A stretch of DNA of 44,073 nucleotides from the NCBI RefSeq assembly GCF_013166515.1, contig NZ_JABKKJ010000022.1, positions 1 through 44,073 of the forward strand. The letters run 5' to 3'. The notes below the pieces were generated by a model. The model was not told where the DNA came from and ran no database searches. It worked only from the letters and a program-made list of their open reading frames with translations. How positions within the stretch are numbered: position 1 is the stretch's first letter; each line of letters begins with the position of its first letter. Origin of the DNA: Xylanibacter caecicola (GTDB lineage Bacteria; Bacteroidota; Bacteroidia; Bacteroidales; Bacteroidaceae). The translations under genes and the position numbers were made by a program. Positions 25,474 through 33,615 of the stretch are shown here, piece after piece.

Positions 25474-26352
25474 TCAAATCCTTTCCAGCACAAGCGTTAT
25501 CAGGTCGTCAATCTGATTTTTGTATCCGGTGTTTGCCCTTCCTGCCCTGCGGTTGGCAATAACCATGCACACGGTGGTGGCTTTATGTCCCATTAACCGT
25601 GACAGACCGGCGAGGGCAGAACTTTCCATTTCGAAGTTGGTGATTTTCATACCGTTATATTCGAAGTTCTCTATCTTCTCGTTCTGATTAGGGTCGGCGA
25701 GCGGTATGCGCAGTTGTCTGCCCTGTGGTCCGAAGAAACCGCCGCATGCCACGGTTACACCGAGTACCATGTCGTCTCCGGCTATGCGCTCAACAAGTTC
25801 GCTGTCCGCATCTATTATGTATGGTGCCGGTGCGCACATGTTTCCGGACCACCCGAGATGGTTGAGCAATGCACGCTCCATGGCAAGGTCGCACACGGCA
25901 TTGCGTCCTTGATAGAAATTCAGAAGTCCGTCAAAACCGACAGATTTTACGGAACAGATGAACGTCCCTTCGGGTGTGTATGTCTGCAGACCTCCGCATG
26001 TGCCAATACGTACTATTTCCAGTTGGCGTGTATGTTCCTTTTCCATACGTGTGTTGAAGTCGATGTTTGCCAGTGCATCTATCTCATTCATCACAATGTC
26101 TATGTTGTCACATCCAATGCCTGTTGAGGTCACGGTTATGCGCTTGCCTTTGTATGTTCCGGTCACCGTCTTGAACTCGCGGCTCTCCACCTCACATTCT
26201 TTTGTATCAAAATGAGAGGCGACAAGCGCCACACGTCCGGGGTCGCCTACAAGTATTATTTTGTCTGCAAGCTGTTCCGGCTTTACATGAAGATGGAATA
26301 TACTGCCGTCTCCGTTTATTATAAGTTCTGATTCTGCAAAGTGTTTATTCAT
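25474..26352 (-). CDS. udp: Nucleoside phosphorylase (uridine phosphorylase-like)
   Basis: A 292-residue NP-I family phosphorylase. It cleaves a nucleoside, probably uridine, with phosphate to free base and ribose-1-phosphate in the cytoplasm. Visible signatures are I-I-L-V-G-D-P-G-R-V-A (phosphate binding), T-S-T-G-I-G-C-D-N, R-I-G-T-C-G-G-L-Q and the N-F-E-M-E-S-S-A-L-A-G-L ribose-binding motif near the C-terminus. Length is a little above the E. coli enzyme (253), as is usual for the Bacteroidetes group. The gene starts within the last 8 nt of the upstream PD40-protein gene, so the two are co-transcribed. Substrate choice between uridine and other nucleosides is inferred. Confidence 0.85.
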   Translation of the reverse strand: MNKHFAESELIINGDGSIFHLHVKPEQLADKIILVGDPGRVALVASHFDTKECEVESREFKTVTGTYKGKRITVTSTGIGCDNIDIVMNEIDALANIDFNTRMEKEHTRQLEIVRIGTCGGLQTYTPEGTFICSVKSVGFDGLLNFYQGRNAVCDLAMERALLNHLGWSGNMCAPAPYIIDADSELVERIAGDDMVLGVTVACGGFFGPQGRQLRIPLADPNQNEKIENFEYNGMKITNFEMESSALAGLSRLMGHKATTVCMVIANRRAGRANTGYKNQIDDLITLVLERI

Positions 26353-27550
26353 AATGATTTGCTCTTTTTTGGTTCAACAATATATTTTCAGAGTTTCTGA
26401 TATCTTTTTCCAGTTGTCTGATTTGCATTTCCAGTTTCTCATTCTCTTTCTCGTTTGCCAATATTGTGGCTTTTAACCTGTTGCGTACGGTCATGTCTCC
26501 ATTGGCATATTGTTCCCTTGCTTTTTCTATTTTGTCGGACAATGTCTTTGCCAAAGCTCTCATCTCGTTCAGTTGTTTGAACTTTTCCATGTTTCCGGAA
26601 ACCTTGAAATCGGATATGGAGTTGTATGTCACATCGTCGTTAATGACGAATGATATCTTGTTTTTCGCATCTTCTTTATGTCCGTTACCGTTTCTTATTT
26701 CCCGGACTTTGTTCAATGCGTTGTTCCTTTCGCCGCCCTTTCCCCATGTGTCGGCAATGCTTGATATGTCTGCAAACTGTTTAATCTGCTCTTTTGTATA
26801 GTTTTCGGCAGAATATACCTGCCTTGTTTCCGGTGCAACGAATATATATACACACACTTTGCCTTCGGGCTGATTGCGGTCAGTTGCAAACCAACCTATG
26901 CCGGCGGTCTCGTCTATGGCATACATATAGTCGTTTGCCGTGGAGTTGAAAGGCATACCTATATTTTCCGGTTTGAGATATGTTCCTGTTTCCGAGTCGT
27001 ATCTTGTCTCGAATATATCATATCCTCCTATGCTTCCGCTGCCCTGTGCAGCAAAATAGAGGGTCGTTCCATCAGTCATTATATACGGATAGTTCATCTG
27101 TTCAAGCTCGTTGTCATCGTCAAGCACGGTAATGGCAGCAGGTTCCGTCCATTGATTGCCCAGACGGTCGCTGGTGTAAAGTTTCATATTGCCGGCTTTA
27201 TCCTTGTCGGAGAAATAGCATTTGTTGCCAAGTTCGTTTATGTGCAGATAAGATTCGGGCTTACTGCCGTTCTTGAACATTTCATTGTATCTGCAAAGTG
27301 TTCCGCTTTCAGGACTGATGGCATATTTGCCGAGAAACATGTCTTTGTCCACGACAATGCTGTCGACAAACATTATCTTTTGTGTGGCGTCCGTCATCTG
27401 TTCGAGTCTTGCCTGTTTTATCAGTTCTTCCTCGGACAGTTGTATTACGGGTTGCGCTTTGACCCTTTTCTTCTTCTTTTGTGCCGTTGCCGGGTTTACG
27501 ACAAATGCCGACAGCAGGGCGGCACAAATAAGTATTTTTTTCATAGACAT
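26345..27550 (-). CDS. Exported PD40/WD40-like repeat protein with C-terminal coiled coil
   Basis: A 401-residue exported protein with signal peptide (M-K-K-I-L-I-C-A-A-L-L-S-A-F, cleavage near A-T-A-Q) and then a lysine-rich stretch. PD40-type beta-propeller repeats occupy about 90-250, with phrases such as N-Y-P-Y-I-M-T-D-G-T-T-L-Y-F-A and G-G-Y-D-I-F-E-T-R-Y. These are typical of TolB/OmpA-associated envelope proteins of Bacteroidetes. The C-terminal 80 residues are a charged coiled coil. No OmpA peptidoglycan-binding domain follows. Likely periplasmic scaffold or cell-envelope sensor; function unknown. A -7 element (minus TATCTTTG, 27569-27576) lies 19 nt upstream. The stop overlaps the udp start by 8 nt. 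Confidence 0.82.
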   Translation of the reverse strand: MSMKKILICAALLSAFVVNPATAQKKKKRVKAQPVIQLSEEELIKQARLEQMTDATQKIMFVDSIVVDKDMFLGKYAISPESGTLCRYNEMFKNGSKPESYLHINELGNKCYFSDKDKAGNMKLYTSDRLGNQWTEPAAITVLDDDNELEQMNYPYIMTDGTTLYFAAQGSGSIGGYDIFETRYDSETGTYLKPENIGMPFNSTANDYMYAIDETAGIGWFATDRNQPEGKVCVYIFVAPETRQVYSAENYTKEQIKQFADISSIADTWGKGGERNNALNKVREIRNGNGHKEDAKNKISFVINDDVTYNSISDFKVSGNMEKFKQLNEMRALAKTLSDKIEKAREQYANGDMTVRNRLKATILANEKENEKLEMQIRQLEKDIRNSENILLNQKRANHYE

Positions 27551-27680
27551 AGTTGTTTTATCTTATTACAAAGATACGGAAAACCGACAAAATAACGTGT
27601 GTTGTTACGGAAAAATAACATACGTGCTGTATAATTAGTAACTTTATGTGTAACAGCAGGTATATGTTATTTCGTTTTTC

Positions 27681-27910
27681 CGTATCTTGGACTTTGCTGA
27701 AGATACTCACGCTCTGCAAACAACAAATGCATTTGTTGTTTTGTTTTCGACTTATCCGTATTTTTGGCTTCGCCGAAGATACTCACGCTCAACAAAACTT
27801 AAACAAGTTTAGTTTTGTATTCGACTTATTCGTATCTTTGCACTTGTGCAAAGACAAGCAGAACACCAGCAATAAGAAACAAGTATTGTTGCGCTTGGCT
27901 TGCACTCTTT
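27681..27910 (+). repeat. Three degenerate tandem repeats of ~75 bp
   Basis: Units begin at 27681, 27757 and 27831, each with CGTATnTTnG. Units 1 and 2 continue with a TTTGCTGAAG or GGCTTCGCCGAAG hairpin-like block and then GATACTCACGCTC. Each then has a palindromic AT-rich arm; in unit 1 this is AAACAACAAATG followed directly by CATTTGTTGTTT. Unit 3 diverges after its promoter-like TATCTTTG. Confidence 0.75.
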
Positions 27911-27915
27911 TGATT
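27833..27915 (+). promoter_or_regulatory. Promoter-leader element of the HAD phosphatase gene
   Basis: TATCTTTG (27833-27840) is a consensus -7 box, followed by a hairpin TTTGCAC-TT-GTGCAAA that overlaps it. The 75 nt downstream resemble the leader at 22312-22395, including CAGCAAT, AAACAAGTATTG and GGCTTGCA blocks in the same order. The gene's ATG is at 27940. Confidence 0.55.
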
Positions 27916-27939
27916 AAAACAGAAATATAAAAAGGAAAG

Positions 27940-28584
27940 ATGAGAGAATACGATACGTATATATTTGACCTTGACGGTACGTTGCTTAATACGTTGGGCG
28001 ATCTTGCTGCAAGTGTAAACTATGCCTTGCACCGATATAGTATGCCGGAACATACATTAGAAGACATACGCTGGTTTGTCGGCAACGGTGTAAAGAAGCT
28101 TATGGAGCGTTCGGTTCCCGACGGTATGGCTAATCCTCGATTTGAAGAAGTTTTTAAAACGTTTCGTGAACATTATATGGAACATTCGCTTGATACCACG
28201 AAACCATATCCCGGCATACCGGATATGCTCAACGGATTGAAATGCAGAGGAAAGAAAATAGCCGTTGTCAGCAATAAGTTCTATACAGCCACACAAGAAC
28301 TTTGCCGGCATTTTTTCGGCGATTATGTGGATGTGGCAATAGGCGAACGCGAAAACATAAGGCGCAAACCGGCACCCGATACAGTTATAGAGGCTATGCG
28401 TCTGCTTGGCGTGTCTTCCGACAATGCAGTATATATAGGCGACAGCGACGTGGACGTTGCAACGGCTGCAAATAGCGGTTTGCCCTGTATAAGTGTGTTG
28501 TGGGGATTTCGCGACCGCGCTTTTCTTGAAGAGCACGGAGCATCGGTCTTTATTTCGGAACCGTGTGAGATATTAATGTTCTAA
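27940..28584 (+). CDS. HAD-family phosphatase, phosphoglycolate phosphatase-like
   Basis: A 214-residue HAD hydrolase of the Gph/PgmB subclass. Motif I is DLDGTL with nucleophile Asp10 and acid/base Asp12. Motif II is the V-V-S-N-K-F strand, motif III the Lys in R-R-K-P-A-P-D, and motif IV Y-I-G-D-S-D-V-D. A helical cap domain lies between motifs I and II. It probably removes phosphate from a small metabolite such as phosphoglycolate; substrate is not determined by these motifs. An A/G-rich AAAGGAAAG just before the ATG may serve as a ribosome-binding site. Its last 12 nt overlap convergently with the tlpA-like gene. Confidence 0.88.
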   Translation: MREYDTYIFDLDGTLLNTLGDLAASVNYALHRYSMPEHTLEDIRWFVGNGVKKLMERSVPDGMANPRFEEVFKTFREHYMEHSLDTTKPYPGIPDMLNGLKCRGKKIAVVSNKFYTATQELCRHFFGDYVDVAIGERENIRRKPAPDTVIEAMRLLGVSSDNAVYIGDSDVDVATAANSGLPCISVLWGFRDRAFLEEHGASVFISEPCEILMF

Positions 28585-29112
28585 TATCTCACCCACACGC
28601 TGTTCCAACTCGCTGCCTCTTAGTCCGGCATCGATGAGCTTTCCTTCCCGGTCTATGATTACTGTAAACGGTATGGACTGTACTCCGAACATTTGTGCTG
28701 CGGCATTGTCCCAGCCCTGCAAGTCGGAAACCTGAACCCACTTCATGCCCATACGCTTTACGGCTTCTTTCCAACTTGTCGCATCCTTGTCGAGCGACAC
28801 GCCTATTATGCCCAGTCCTTTGTCCTTGTATTTATTGTACATACCCACCACTTCCGGCATTTCACGAAGACACGGACCGCACCAGCTTGCCCAAAAGTCT
28901 ATTACCGTAATCTTGTGCTTTGCAGCTTCTTCCAGTGCCGATACCTCATTGCCGTCGATATCATTCATTCTGAAATCGGGAATGGATGTCGATGCTTCTT
29001 CTGTCTGCACTTGTGACGGGGCAGCAGGCATTTCGGGCTTTTGAGAATTGGACCGGCATGCAACAAGCATCAGAGCTATTGCTGCCGGTCCGATAATGTT
29101 ACGTATATTCAT
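28573..29112 (-). CDS. TlpA-like thioredoxin-fold lipoprotein
   Basis: A 179-residue exported thiol-disulfide oxidoreductase. Residues 1-19 form a lipoprotein signal ending in L-V-A-C with lipidated Cys19. A thioredoxin/AhpC-TSA fold follows with W-C-G-P-C (Cys78, Cys81) and the cis-Pro motif S-I-P-F-T near residue 150. It would reduce periplasmic disulfides or support cytochrome maturation. I chose the ATG at 29112. The frame also extends to a TTG at 29121 that overlaps prs, but the ATG gives a standard lipoprotein signal and sits 1 nt after the prs stop. The gene is last in a thiE-like/prs/tlpA operon and overlaps the HAD gene tail to tail. Confidence 0.88.
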   Translation of the reverse strand: MNIRNIIGPAAIALMLVACRSNSQKPEMPAAPSQVQTEEASTSIPDFRMNDIDGNEVSALEEAAKHKITVIDFWASWCGPCLREMPEVVGMYNKYKDKGLGIIGVSLDKDATSWKEAVKRMGMKWVQVSDLQGWDNAAAQMFGVQSIPFTVIIDREGKLIDAGLRGSELEQRVGEILEH

Positions 29113-29113
29113 G

Positions 29114-30052
29114 TTATACAATGTATTGCGAACTTATACTCTCGTTGTTGAGAACTCGGCGTATAGTCTCGGCAAACATGTCTGCCACTGACAACTGCTT
29201 TACCTTGGCACAACGCTGTGTGTATGGGATTGAGTCTGTGAAGACAATCTCTTCTAATGCCGACTCCTGTACACGTTCGCTTGCCGGACCGCTCATTACG
29301 CAGTGCGATGCACACGCGCGCACGCTCTTTGCACCTGCGTTTTTCATTATGTCGGCAGCCTTGGTGATTGTTCCCGCCGTGTCCACGATGTCGTCGATTA
29401 TCACAACGTTCTTGTCTCTTACATCACCGATAATCTGCATGCTTTCAACAACGTTGGCTCTTGCACGTGTCTTGTTGCACAATACGAGCGGGCAACCAAG
29501 ATATTTGGCGTATGTGTTGGCACGCTTGCTGCCGCCGACATCCGGCGATGCTATTACTATGTCTTTAAGTTTGAGGCTCTGCAGATATGGCAGTATTACG
29601 CCTGATGCGTACAGGTGGTCTACCGGTACGTCGAAAAAACCCTGTATCTGGTCGGCGTGCAGGTCCATTGTTATCAGTCTGTCTATGCCGGCAACACCGA
29701 GAATGTCGGCGATGAGCTTTGCGCCGATGCTTACACGCGGTTTGTCTTTCCTGTCTTGTCTTGCCCAGCCGAAGTATGGAATTACGGCATTGATGCTCTT
29801 TGCCGATGCACGTTTTGCGGCATCTATCATGAGCAATAATTCCATAAAGTTGTCTGAATTAGGGAATGTGCTTTGCACAAGGAACACATCGCGTCCACGG
29901 ATTGACTCCTCGTATGATACGGAGAACTCGCCGTCAGAGAACTTTGTGATAACCAGATTTCCCAGCGGACATTCAAGACTTTGGCAAATCTTCTCGGCAA
30001 GATACCTTGTATTCGTACCGGAAAATACCATGAAAGAGTTTTGCGCACTCAT
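29114..30052 (-). CDS. prs: Ribose-phosphate pyrophosphokinase (PRPP synthetase)
   Basis: A 312-residue cytosolic enzyme making PRPP from ribose-5-phosphate and ATP for nucleotide, histidine and tryptophan synthesis. Family motifs are complete: F-S-D-G-E-F-S near the N-terminus, Y-F-G-W-A-R-Q-D-R-K (ATP-binding flexible region), T-M-D-L-H-A-D-Q-I-Q-G-F-F, and the PRPP loop V-I-I-D-D-I-V-D-T-A-G-T-I. The W in Y-F-G-W replaces the more common Y in many relatives, usual in Bacteroidetes. It starts 30 nt after the thiE-like gene and ends 1 nt before the tlpA start, so the three probably share a transcript. Confidence 0.96.
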   Translation of the reverse strand: MSAQNSFMVFSGTNTRYLAEKICQSLECPLGNLVITKFSDGEFSVSYEESIRGRDVFLVQSTFPNSDNFMELLLMIDAAKRASAKSINAVIPYFGWARQDRKDKPRVSIGAKLIADILGVAGIDRLITMDLHADQIQGFFDVPVDHLYASGVILPYLQSLKLKDIVIASPDVGGSKRANTYAKYLGCPLVLCNKTRARANVVESMQIIGDVRDKNVVIIDDIVDTAGTITKAADIMKNAGAKSVRACASHCVMSGPASERVQESALEEIVFTDSIPYTQRCAKVKQLSVADMFAETIRRVLNNESISSQYIV

Positions 30053-30082
30053 TTTCTTATTGTTTATATTATTAGTTATAAT

Positions 30083-30688
30083 TTATGATATTGCTTTTTT
30101 CAGTTTGTCAAAATGACTTATCAGCTCTTTGTAGTCGGGTTCGTTGTGAATGTCAAACTTGTTCCACAAGTCTCCGCATGCCACTACGCCTCCGAAACCG
30201 AGGTCTTTCGCCGCTTTAATGTTGTCCGGACATATACCCCCAAGTGCATATACATGTCTGTCGATAAGTCCCTGTCTTGCCGCTGCTTGCAGTTCATTGA
30301 CAGAAAATGCTGTGGCATGACGTCCCGAACAACTGTTAAAAACACCTTTGAGAAAGACATATTCAGCCTTTTTCCTGGCTGTTTTCAGTTCTTCTACCGT
30401 TGAACATGTGCGTGTGAAACGCCCTTTATACTTGTCGGGCAGGGGAGTGGAAGGACTGTCGATGTGTATTCCTCCCAGATCGTACTCGTTTTTGAGGTAA
30501 TAATGATTGTGCACGATGATTTTTCTGTAATATTCCTCCGGCAGTAAAGACAGCAGCCGTTCGGAATATAGTGGGGACGAGTCCGGCTTGTACAAGTGCA
30601 GGCACTCCATGCCCTCTTCAAAAAGAGACGCCAGTATTTTGTCTTCTTCCACAAAAAAAGTGGGCTTGGTCATTATAACGAGTTTCAT
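30083..30688 (-). CDS. ThiE/TenI-family protein (thiamine-phosphate synthase-like)
   Basis: A 201-residue TIM-barrel protein of the ThiE/TenI group. Visible segments are G-M-E-C-L-H-L-Y-K-P (barrel strand), I-I-V-H-N-H-Y-Y-L, G-G-I-H-I-D-S and C-terminal Y-A-L-G-G-I with F-G-G-V-V-A-C-G. The usual ThiE G-Q-x-D pyrophosphate-binding and S-x-H motifs are altered: here T-C-S-T-V-E-E and F-N-S-C-S-G. It may therefore be a TenI-like isomerase or divergent paralog rather than a true thiamine-phosphate synthase. No other thi gene and no TPP riboswitch is near. Its start region contains a minus-strand -7-like element (30709-30716). Confidence 0.75.
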   Translation of the reverse strand: MKLVIMTKPTFFVEEDKILASLFEEGMECLHLYKPDSSPLYSERLLSLLPEEYYRKIIVHNHYYLKNEYDLGGIHIDSPSTPLPDKYKGRFTRTCSTVEELKTARKKAEYVFLKGVFNSCSGRHATAFSVNELQAAARQGLIDRHVYALGGICPDNIKAAKDLGFGGVVACGDLWNKFDIHNEPDYKELISHFDKLKKAIS

Positions 30689-30708
30689 CGCTTTTTCTTT
30701 TGCAAATG

Positions 30709-30716
30709 CAAAATTA
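30709..30716 (-). promoter_or_regulatory. -7 element of the thiE-like/prs/tlpA operon
   Basis: On the minus strand TAATTTTG matches TAnnTTTG 20 nt upstream of the thiE-like ATG. A clear -33 box is not visible. Confidence 0.4.
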
Positions 30717-30758
30717 TGAATTTTCTATTAAACATACAATTTAACCATGATAAAAGTT

Positions 30759-30766
30759 TATCTTTG
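30759..30766 (+). promoter_or_regulatory. -7 element of nspC
   Basis: TATCTTTG lies 26 nt upstream of the nspC ATG. No TTTG is found at the expected distance upstream. Confidence 0.5.
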
Positions 30767-30792
30767 CACTTTAAAATTGATAATTTACAGTA

Positions 30793-31959
30793 ATGAAGAT
30801 AGATTTGAATACATTCGAAAGCGTTTCCACACCTACTTATATTATAGAGGAGAAACGCCTCCGTCGTAATCTTGAGCTTATACGCAGAGTCTCTGACGAG
30901 GCAGACATAGATATAATTCTTGCCTTCAAGGCGTTTGCCCTGTGGAAAACGTTTCCCTTGTTTCGCGAGTATATAAGTGCCACCACGGCAAGTTCGTTGT
31001 ATGAGGCACGTCTTGCCAGAGACGAATTCGGGAGCCTTGCACATACCTATTCTCCGGCTTATACAGACTATGAGATAGACGATATTGCCCGTTGTTCAAG
31101 TCATCTTACGTTCAACTCGCCCAGCCAGTATTCACGTCTTCATGCAAGAGTCAAGGCTGTAAATCCTGCGGTAAGTATAGGACTGCGTGTCAATCCCGAG
31201 TATTCGGAGGTGGGAACAGACCTTTATAATCCGTGTGCGCCGGGCACGAGGTTTGGTATTGTGGCAGACAAGCTTCCGGATGTGCTGCCTGAAGATGTCG
31301 AGGGCTTTCACTGCCATTGTCATTGTGAGAGTGGGGCGGATGTCTTTCAGCGCACGTTGGAGCACATAACGGGAAAGTTCTCAAAGTGGTTCGGGCAATT
31401 GAAGTGGATAAACTTTGGCGGAGGTCATCTTATGACGAGGGAAGGTTACGACACCGGACTGCTTGTTTCTATGATGCGCGACATTCACCGCCGTTATCCC
31501 CATCTGCGTATTATTCTTGAACCAGGCAGTGCTTTCGGCTGGCAGACCGGAGCACTTGTGTCGCAGGTGGTGGACATTGTGGAAGATCATGGAATAAAGA
31601 CAGCCATATTGAATGTCAGTTTTACGTGTCACATGCCTGATTGTCTTGAAATGCCTTACATGCCGGCTGTGCGTGGAGCGGAAGTTCTGGACGATTGTGC
31701 TTCTTCGTCTGATGATAACGTATACAGGCTTGGGGGCAATAGCTGCCTTTCCGGTGACTTTATGGGAATGTGGCGTTTTGAAAAGCCGCTTGTCGTGGGA
31801 GATAAGGTGATATTCGAGGATATGCTGCATTATACCACGGTAAAGACCAATATGTTCAACGGGATTACCCATCCCTCGATAGCCATGGCACACAGCGACG
31901 GCACTCTCGAGATGCTCCGTATATACGGATATGAGGACTACAGAAGCCGCATGGATTAG
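30793..31959 (+). CDS. nspC: Carboxynorspermidine decarboxylase
   Basis: A 388-residue PLP-dependent fold-type III decarboxylase. It converts carboxynorspermidine or carboxyspermidine to norspermidine/spermidine in the alternative polyamine pathway common in gut Bacteroidetes. The PLP lysine is probably Lys46 in L-A-F-K-A-F-A. Other markers are the S-A-T-T-A-S-S-L-Y-E-A-R segment, H-C-H-C-H-C-E-S-G, the phosphate-binding N-F-G-G-G-H and E-P-G-S-A-F-G. The partner carboxynorspermidine dehydrogenase is not in the window. The ATG at 30793 gives a normal N-terminus. A YjbR-like gene follows after 24 nt. Confidence 0.94.
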   Translation: MKIDLNTFESVSTPTYIIEEKRLRRNLELIRRVSDEADIDIILAFKAFALWKTFPLFREYISATTASSLYEARLARDEFGSLAHTYSPAYTDYEIDDIARCSSHLTFNSPSQYSRLHARVKAVNPAVSIGLRVNPEYSEVGTDLYNPCAPGTRFGIVADKLPDVLPEDVEGFHCHCHCESGADVFQRTLEHITGKFSKWFGQLKWINFGGGHLMTREGYDTGLLVSMMRDIHRRYPHLRIILEPGSAFGWQTGALVSQVVDIVEDHGIKTAILNVSFTCHMPDCLEMPYMPAVRGAEVLDDCASSSDDNVYRLGGNSCLSGDFMGMWRFEKPLVVGDKVIFEDMLHYTTVKTNMFNGITHPSIAMAHSDGTLEMLRIYGYEDYRSRMD

Positions 31960-31983
31960 TTCGAATATTGCGATTATAGATGT

Positions 31984-32325
31984 ATGAATGTAGAAGAATT
32001 CAGAGATTTTTGCCTTTCGCTGCCCGACAGTAGCGAGAAGATGCCGTTTCAGGATTTTTGTTCGGCACAGTCGATATTGGCATTCTATGTGTGTGGAAAG
32101 ATATTCTGTTTCTTGGATATAGATACATTTGACGCATGCACGATAAAGTGCAGTCCAGATATTATAGATGAATTGAAGGCAAGCTATATGGCTGTTGGCT
32201 TGCCATATAATATGAATCGTAGATATTGGATCAGTATCCGGTTCAACGAAGATATGCCGGATGAGATGATTAAGCGTATGGTTTCCGATTCATATTCCTT
32301 GATAAAAAGCAGAAAACGCAGATGA
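31984..32325 (+). CDS. MmcQ/YjbR-family protein
   Basis: A 113-residue protein of the MmcQ/YjbR (CyaY-like, double-wing) family. Signatures are the L-P-D-S-S-E-K-M-P-F-Q-D start, F-Y-V-C-G-K-I-F-C-F-L-D strands, and C-terminal N-M-N-R-R-Y-W-I-S-I with the conserved Trp. The fold is suggested to bind DNA, but no physiological role is established. It probably shares a transcript with nspC, 24 nt upstream. The conserved Trp context is usually K-H-W; here it is R-Y-W. Confidence 0.85.
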   Translation: MNVEEFRDFCLSLPDSSEKMPFQDFCSAQSILAFYVCGKIFCFLDIDTFDACTIKCSPDIIDELKASYMAVGLPYNMNRRYWISIRFNEDMPDEMIKRMVSDSYSLIKSRKRR

Positions 32326-32423
32326 TTGATTTGCGAAAGAGACAAGGAAAACGGTTTGATAAATCATGAAATAATACCGGCTTTTTTGCTTTTGCGTAAT
32401 TGAAAGCTTAATAAAGAAGTGCG

Positions 32424-32917
32424 ATGAAAGATTTTGTGGCGATAGATTTTGAAACAGCCAATCAACACATGAGCAGTGTCTGCAGTGTCGGTATTGTGGT
32501 TGTGAGAAACGGGGTGATAGAGGATGAGGCATACAGCCTTATTTATCCCAGACCTGACTATTTTACATATTGGACAACACGAGTACATGGTCTCCTATGG
32601 AAGATGTTGAAGATGCGAGAGCTTTTCCGGATGTATGGGCTGAGATATCCTGCTATATAAAAGGGTTGCCGCTTGTTGCCCATAACAGTCCTTTTGATGA
32701 AGGATGTCTGAAAGCTGTCTTTAAAGAATATGGAATGGAATATCCGGACTATGAGTTTTATTGCACGTGCCGTGCGTCGAGGCGGGTGCTTCGTAACAAA
32801 ATACCCAATCATAGACTTGAAACCGTGGCAGAATATCTTGGCTATGATCTGGAACATCATCACCATGCTTTGTCCGATGCGGAAGCGTGTGCTTTTATTG
32901 CCATGAAATTGTTATAA
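32424..32917 (+). pseudogene. DnaQ-like 3'-5' exonuclease, interrupted by a one-base frameshift
   Basis: The first frame (from ATG 32424) encodes F-V-A-I-D-F-E-T-A-N, the ExoI D-E-T motif of DEDDh exonucleases, and continues to V-H-G-L. The rest is in another frame, from M-E-D-V to the stop at 32917, with H-N-S-P-F-D (ExoII) and H-H-A-L-S-D-A-E-A (ExoIII). Adding one T in GGTCTC-CTATGG near 32594 restores the reading V-H-G-L-S-M-E-D-V with normal family spacing. The restored protein would have about 164 residues and a complete active site. Either the gene was recently inactivated or a base was missed in sequencing. Such small exonucleases act on DNA ends in repair or on short RNAs. Confidence 0.85.
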
Positions 32918-33459
32918 GGATAAAGCAATAACCGTGCCTTACAATCGCTGTCGGTTTAATGTGGATTTAAACATAGAAAGCGTTAGTTATATAGAGGATA
33001 TGCCGGAAATGTGGAGCCTTGTTTTAAACATTCCACGCATGCAACACACATACAGTCAGGGGATTATCGTTAAAAACTTGCAACCCTACACTGCTTCATA
33101 TAATATATCCTGACGTACGCCGTAATATCTTAAGTTGCTGGTTTGCAAAGTATTGACTGTCATAACCCATAGCTTTATGACACGTAACTCATAGCTTTAT
33201 GATGCGTAAACATATACGGTGAGTTTGGGATAATAAACAATAGCTTCACTCGTGTTCTCCTCATGCTTTCTATGCTACAATCCAACCATTTCCTTCATAT
33301 TAATATTATTTTAACACATCTCTATGCCGTTATCCCGAACTCGCGTGCATATATAGTTGTCTGTTTTCTACCGGCTTTTGAAAGTTCATGTTCTGCTTCG
33401 GTTTAACCATGCGTTCAGCACTGAAAATAGAGAAAAAAGTGAAAAAAATACCGAAAAAG
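32918..33459. other. Non-coding region before the tRNA cluster
   Basis: I see no gene. The only notable structure is a pair of near-identical 22-bp direct repeats at 33168-33210. The right end carries the tRNA promoter. Confidence 0.6.
33168..33210. repeat. Two tandem copies of a ~22-bp repeat
   Basis: CATAGCTTTATGACACGTAACT (33168-33189) is followed directly by a second copy, CATAGCTTTATGATGCGTAA, with two changes. AGCTTTATGA is invariant in both. Confidence 0.7.
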
Positions 33460-33490
33460 TTTGCTGTATAAAAAAAATATACTACCTTTG
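33460..33490 (+). promoter_or_regulatory. Promoter of the tRNA cluster
   Basis: TTTG (33460-33463) and TACCTTTG (33483-33490) are spaced by exactly 19 bp, about 50 nt before the first tRNA. It is one of the best matches to the Bacteroidetes consensus in the window. Confidence 0.8.
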
Positions 33491-33538
33491 CAACCGCATT
33501 TAGAGAAATGCTCTTTACTGTCAAGGTAGAGGATAAAG

Positions 33539-33611
33539 GCGGAAATAGCTCAGTTGGTAGAGCACAACCTTGCCAAGGTTGGGGTCGCGGGTTCGAGTCC
33601 CGTTTTCCGCT
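33539..33611 (+). tRNA. tRNA-Gly (GCC), copy 1
   Basis: A 73-nt cloverleaf. The acceptor GCGGAAA pairs with TTTCCGC, the anticodon stem CAACC/GGTTG holds loop TTGCCAA with anticodon GCC, and a normal TTCGAGT T-loop is present. The CCA end is not encoded. An identical copy lies at 33861-33933. Confidence 0.95.
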
Positions 33612-33615
33612 CGGA

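Larger units (their letters stand above)
27551..27939. other. Divergent intergenic region with repeats
   Basis: This 389-bp gap between diverging genes contains a -7 element for the minus-strand PD40 gene (27569-27576), three degenerate repeats of about 75 bp, and the promoter-leader of the HAD phosphatase gene. There is no credible reading frame. Confidence 0.7.

Noticed and set aside
27681..27910. The three 75-bp repeats as a CRISPR array
   Set aside because: Units are degenerate and contain promoter-like elements with no distinct spacers, and there are no cas genes.
29113..29121. TTG start for the tlpA-like gene overlapping prs
   Set aside because: The in-frame ATG at 29112 gives a standard lipoprotein signal and a clean 1-nt gap after prs.
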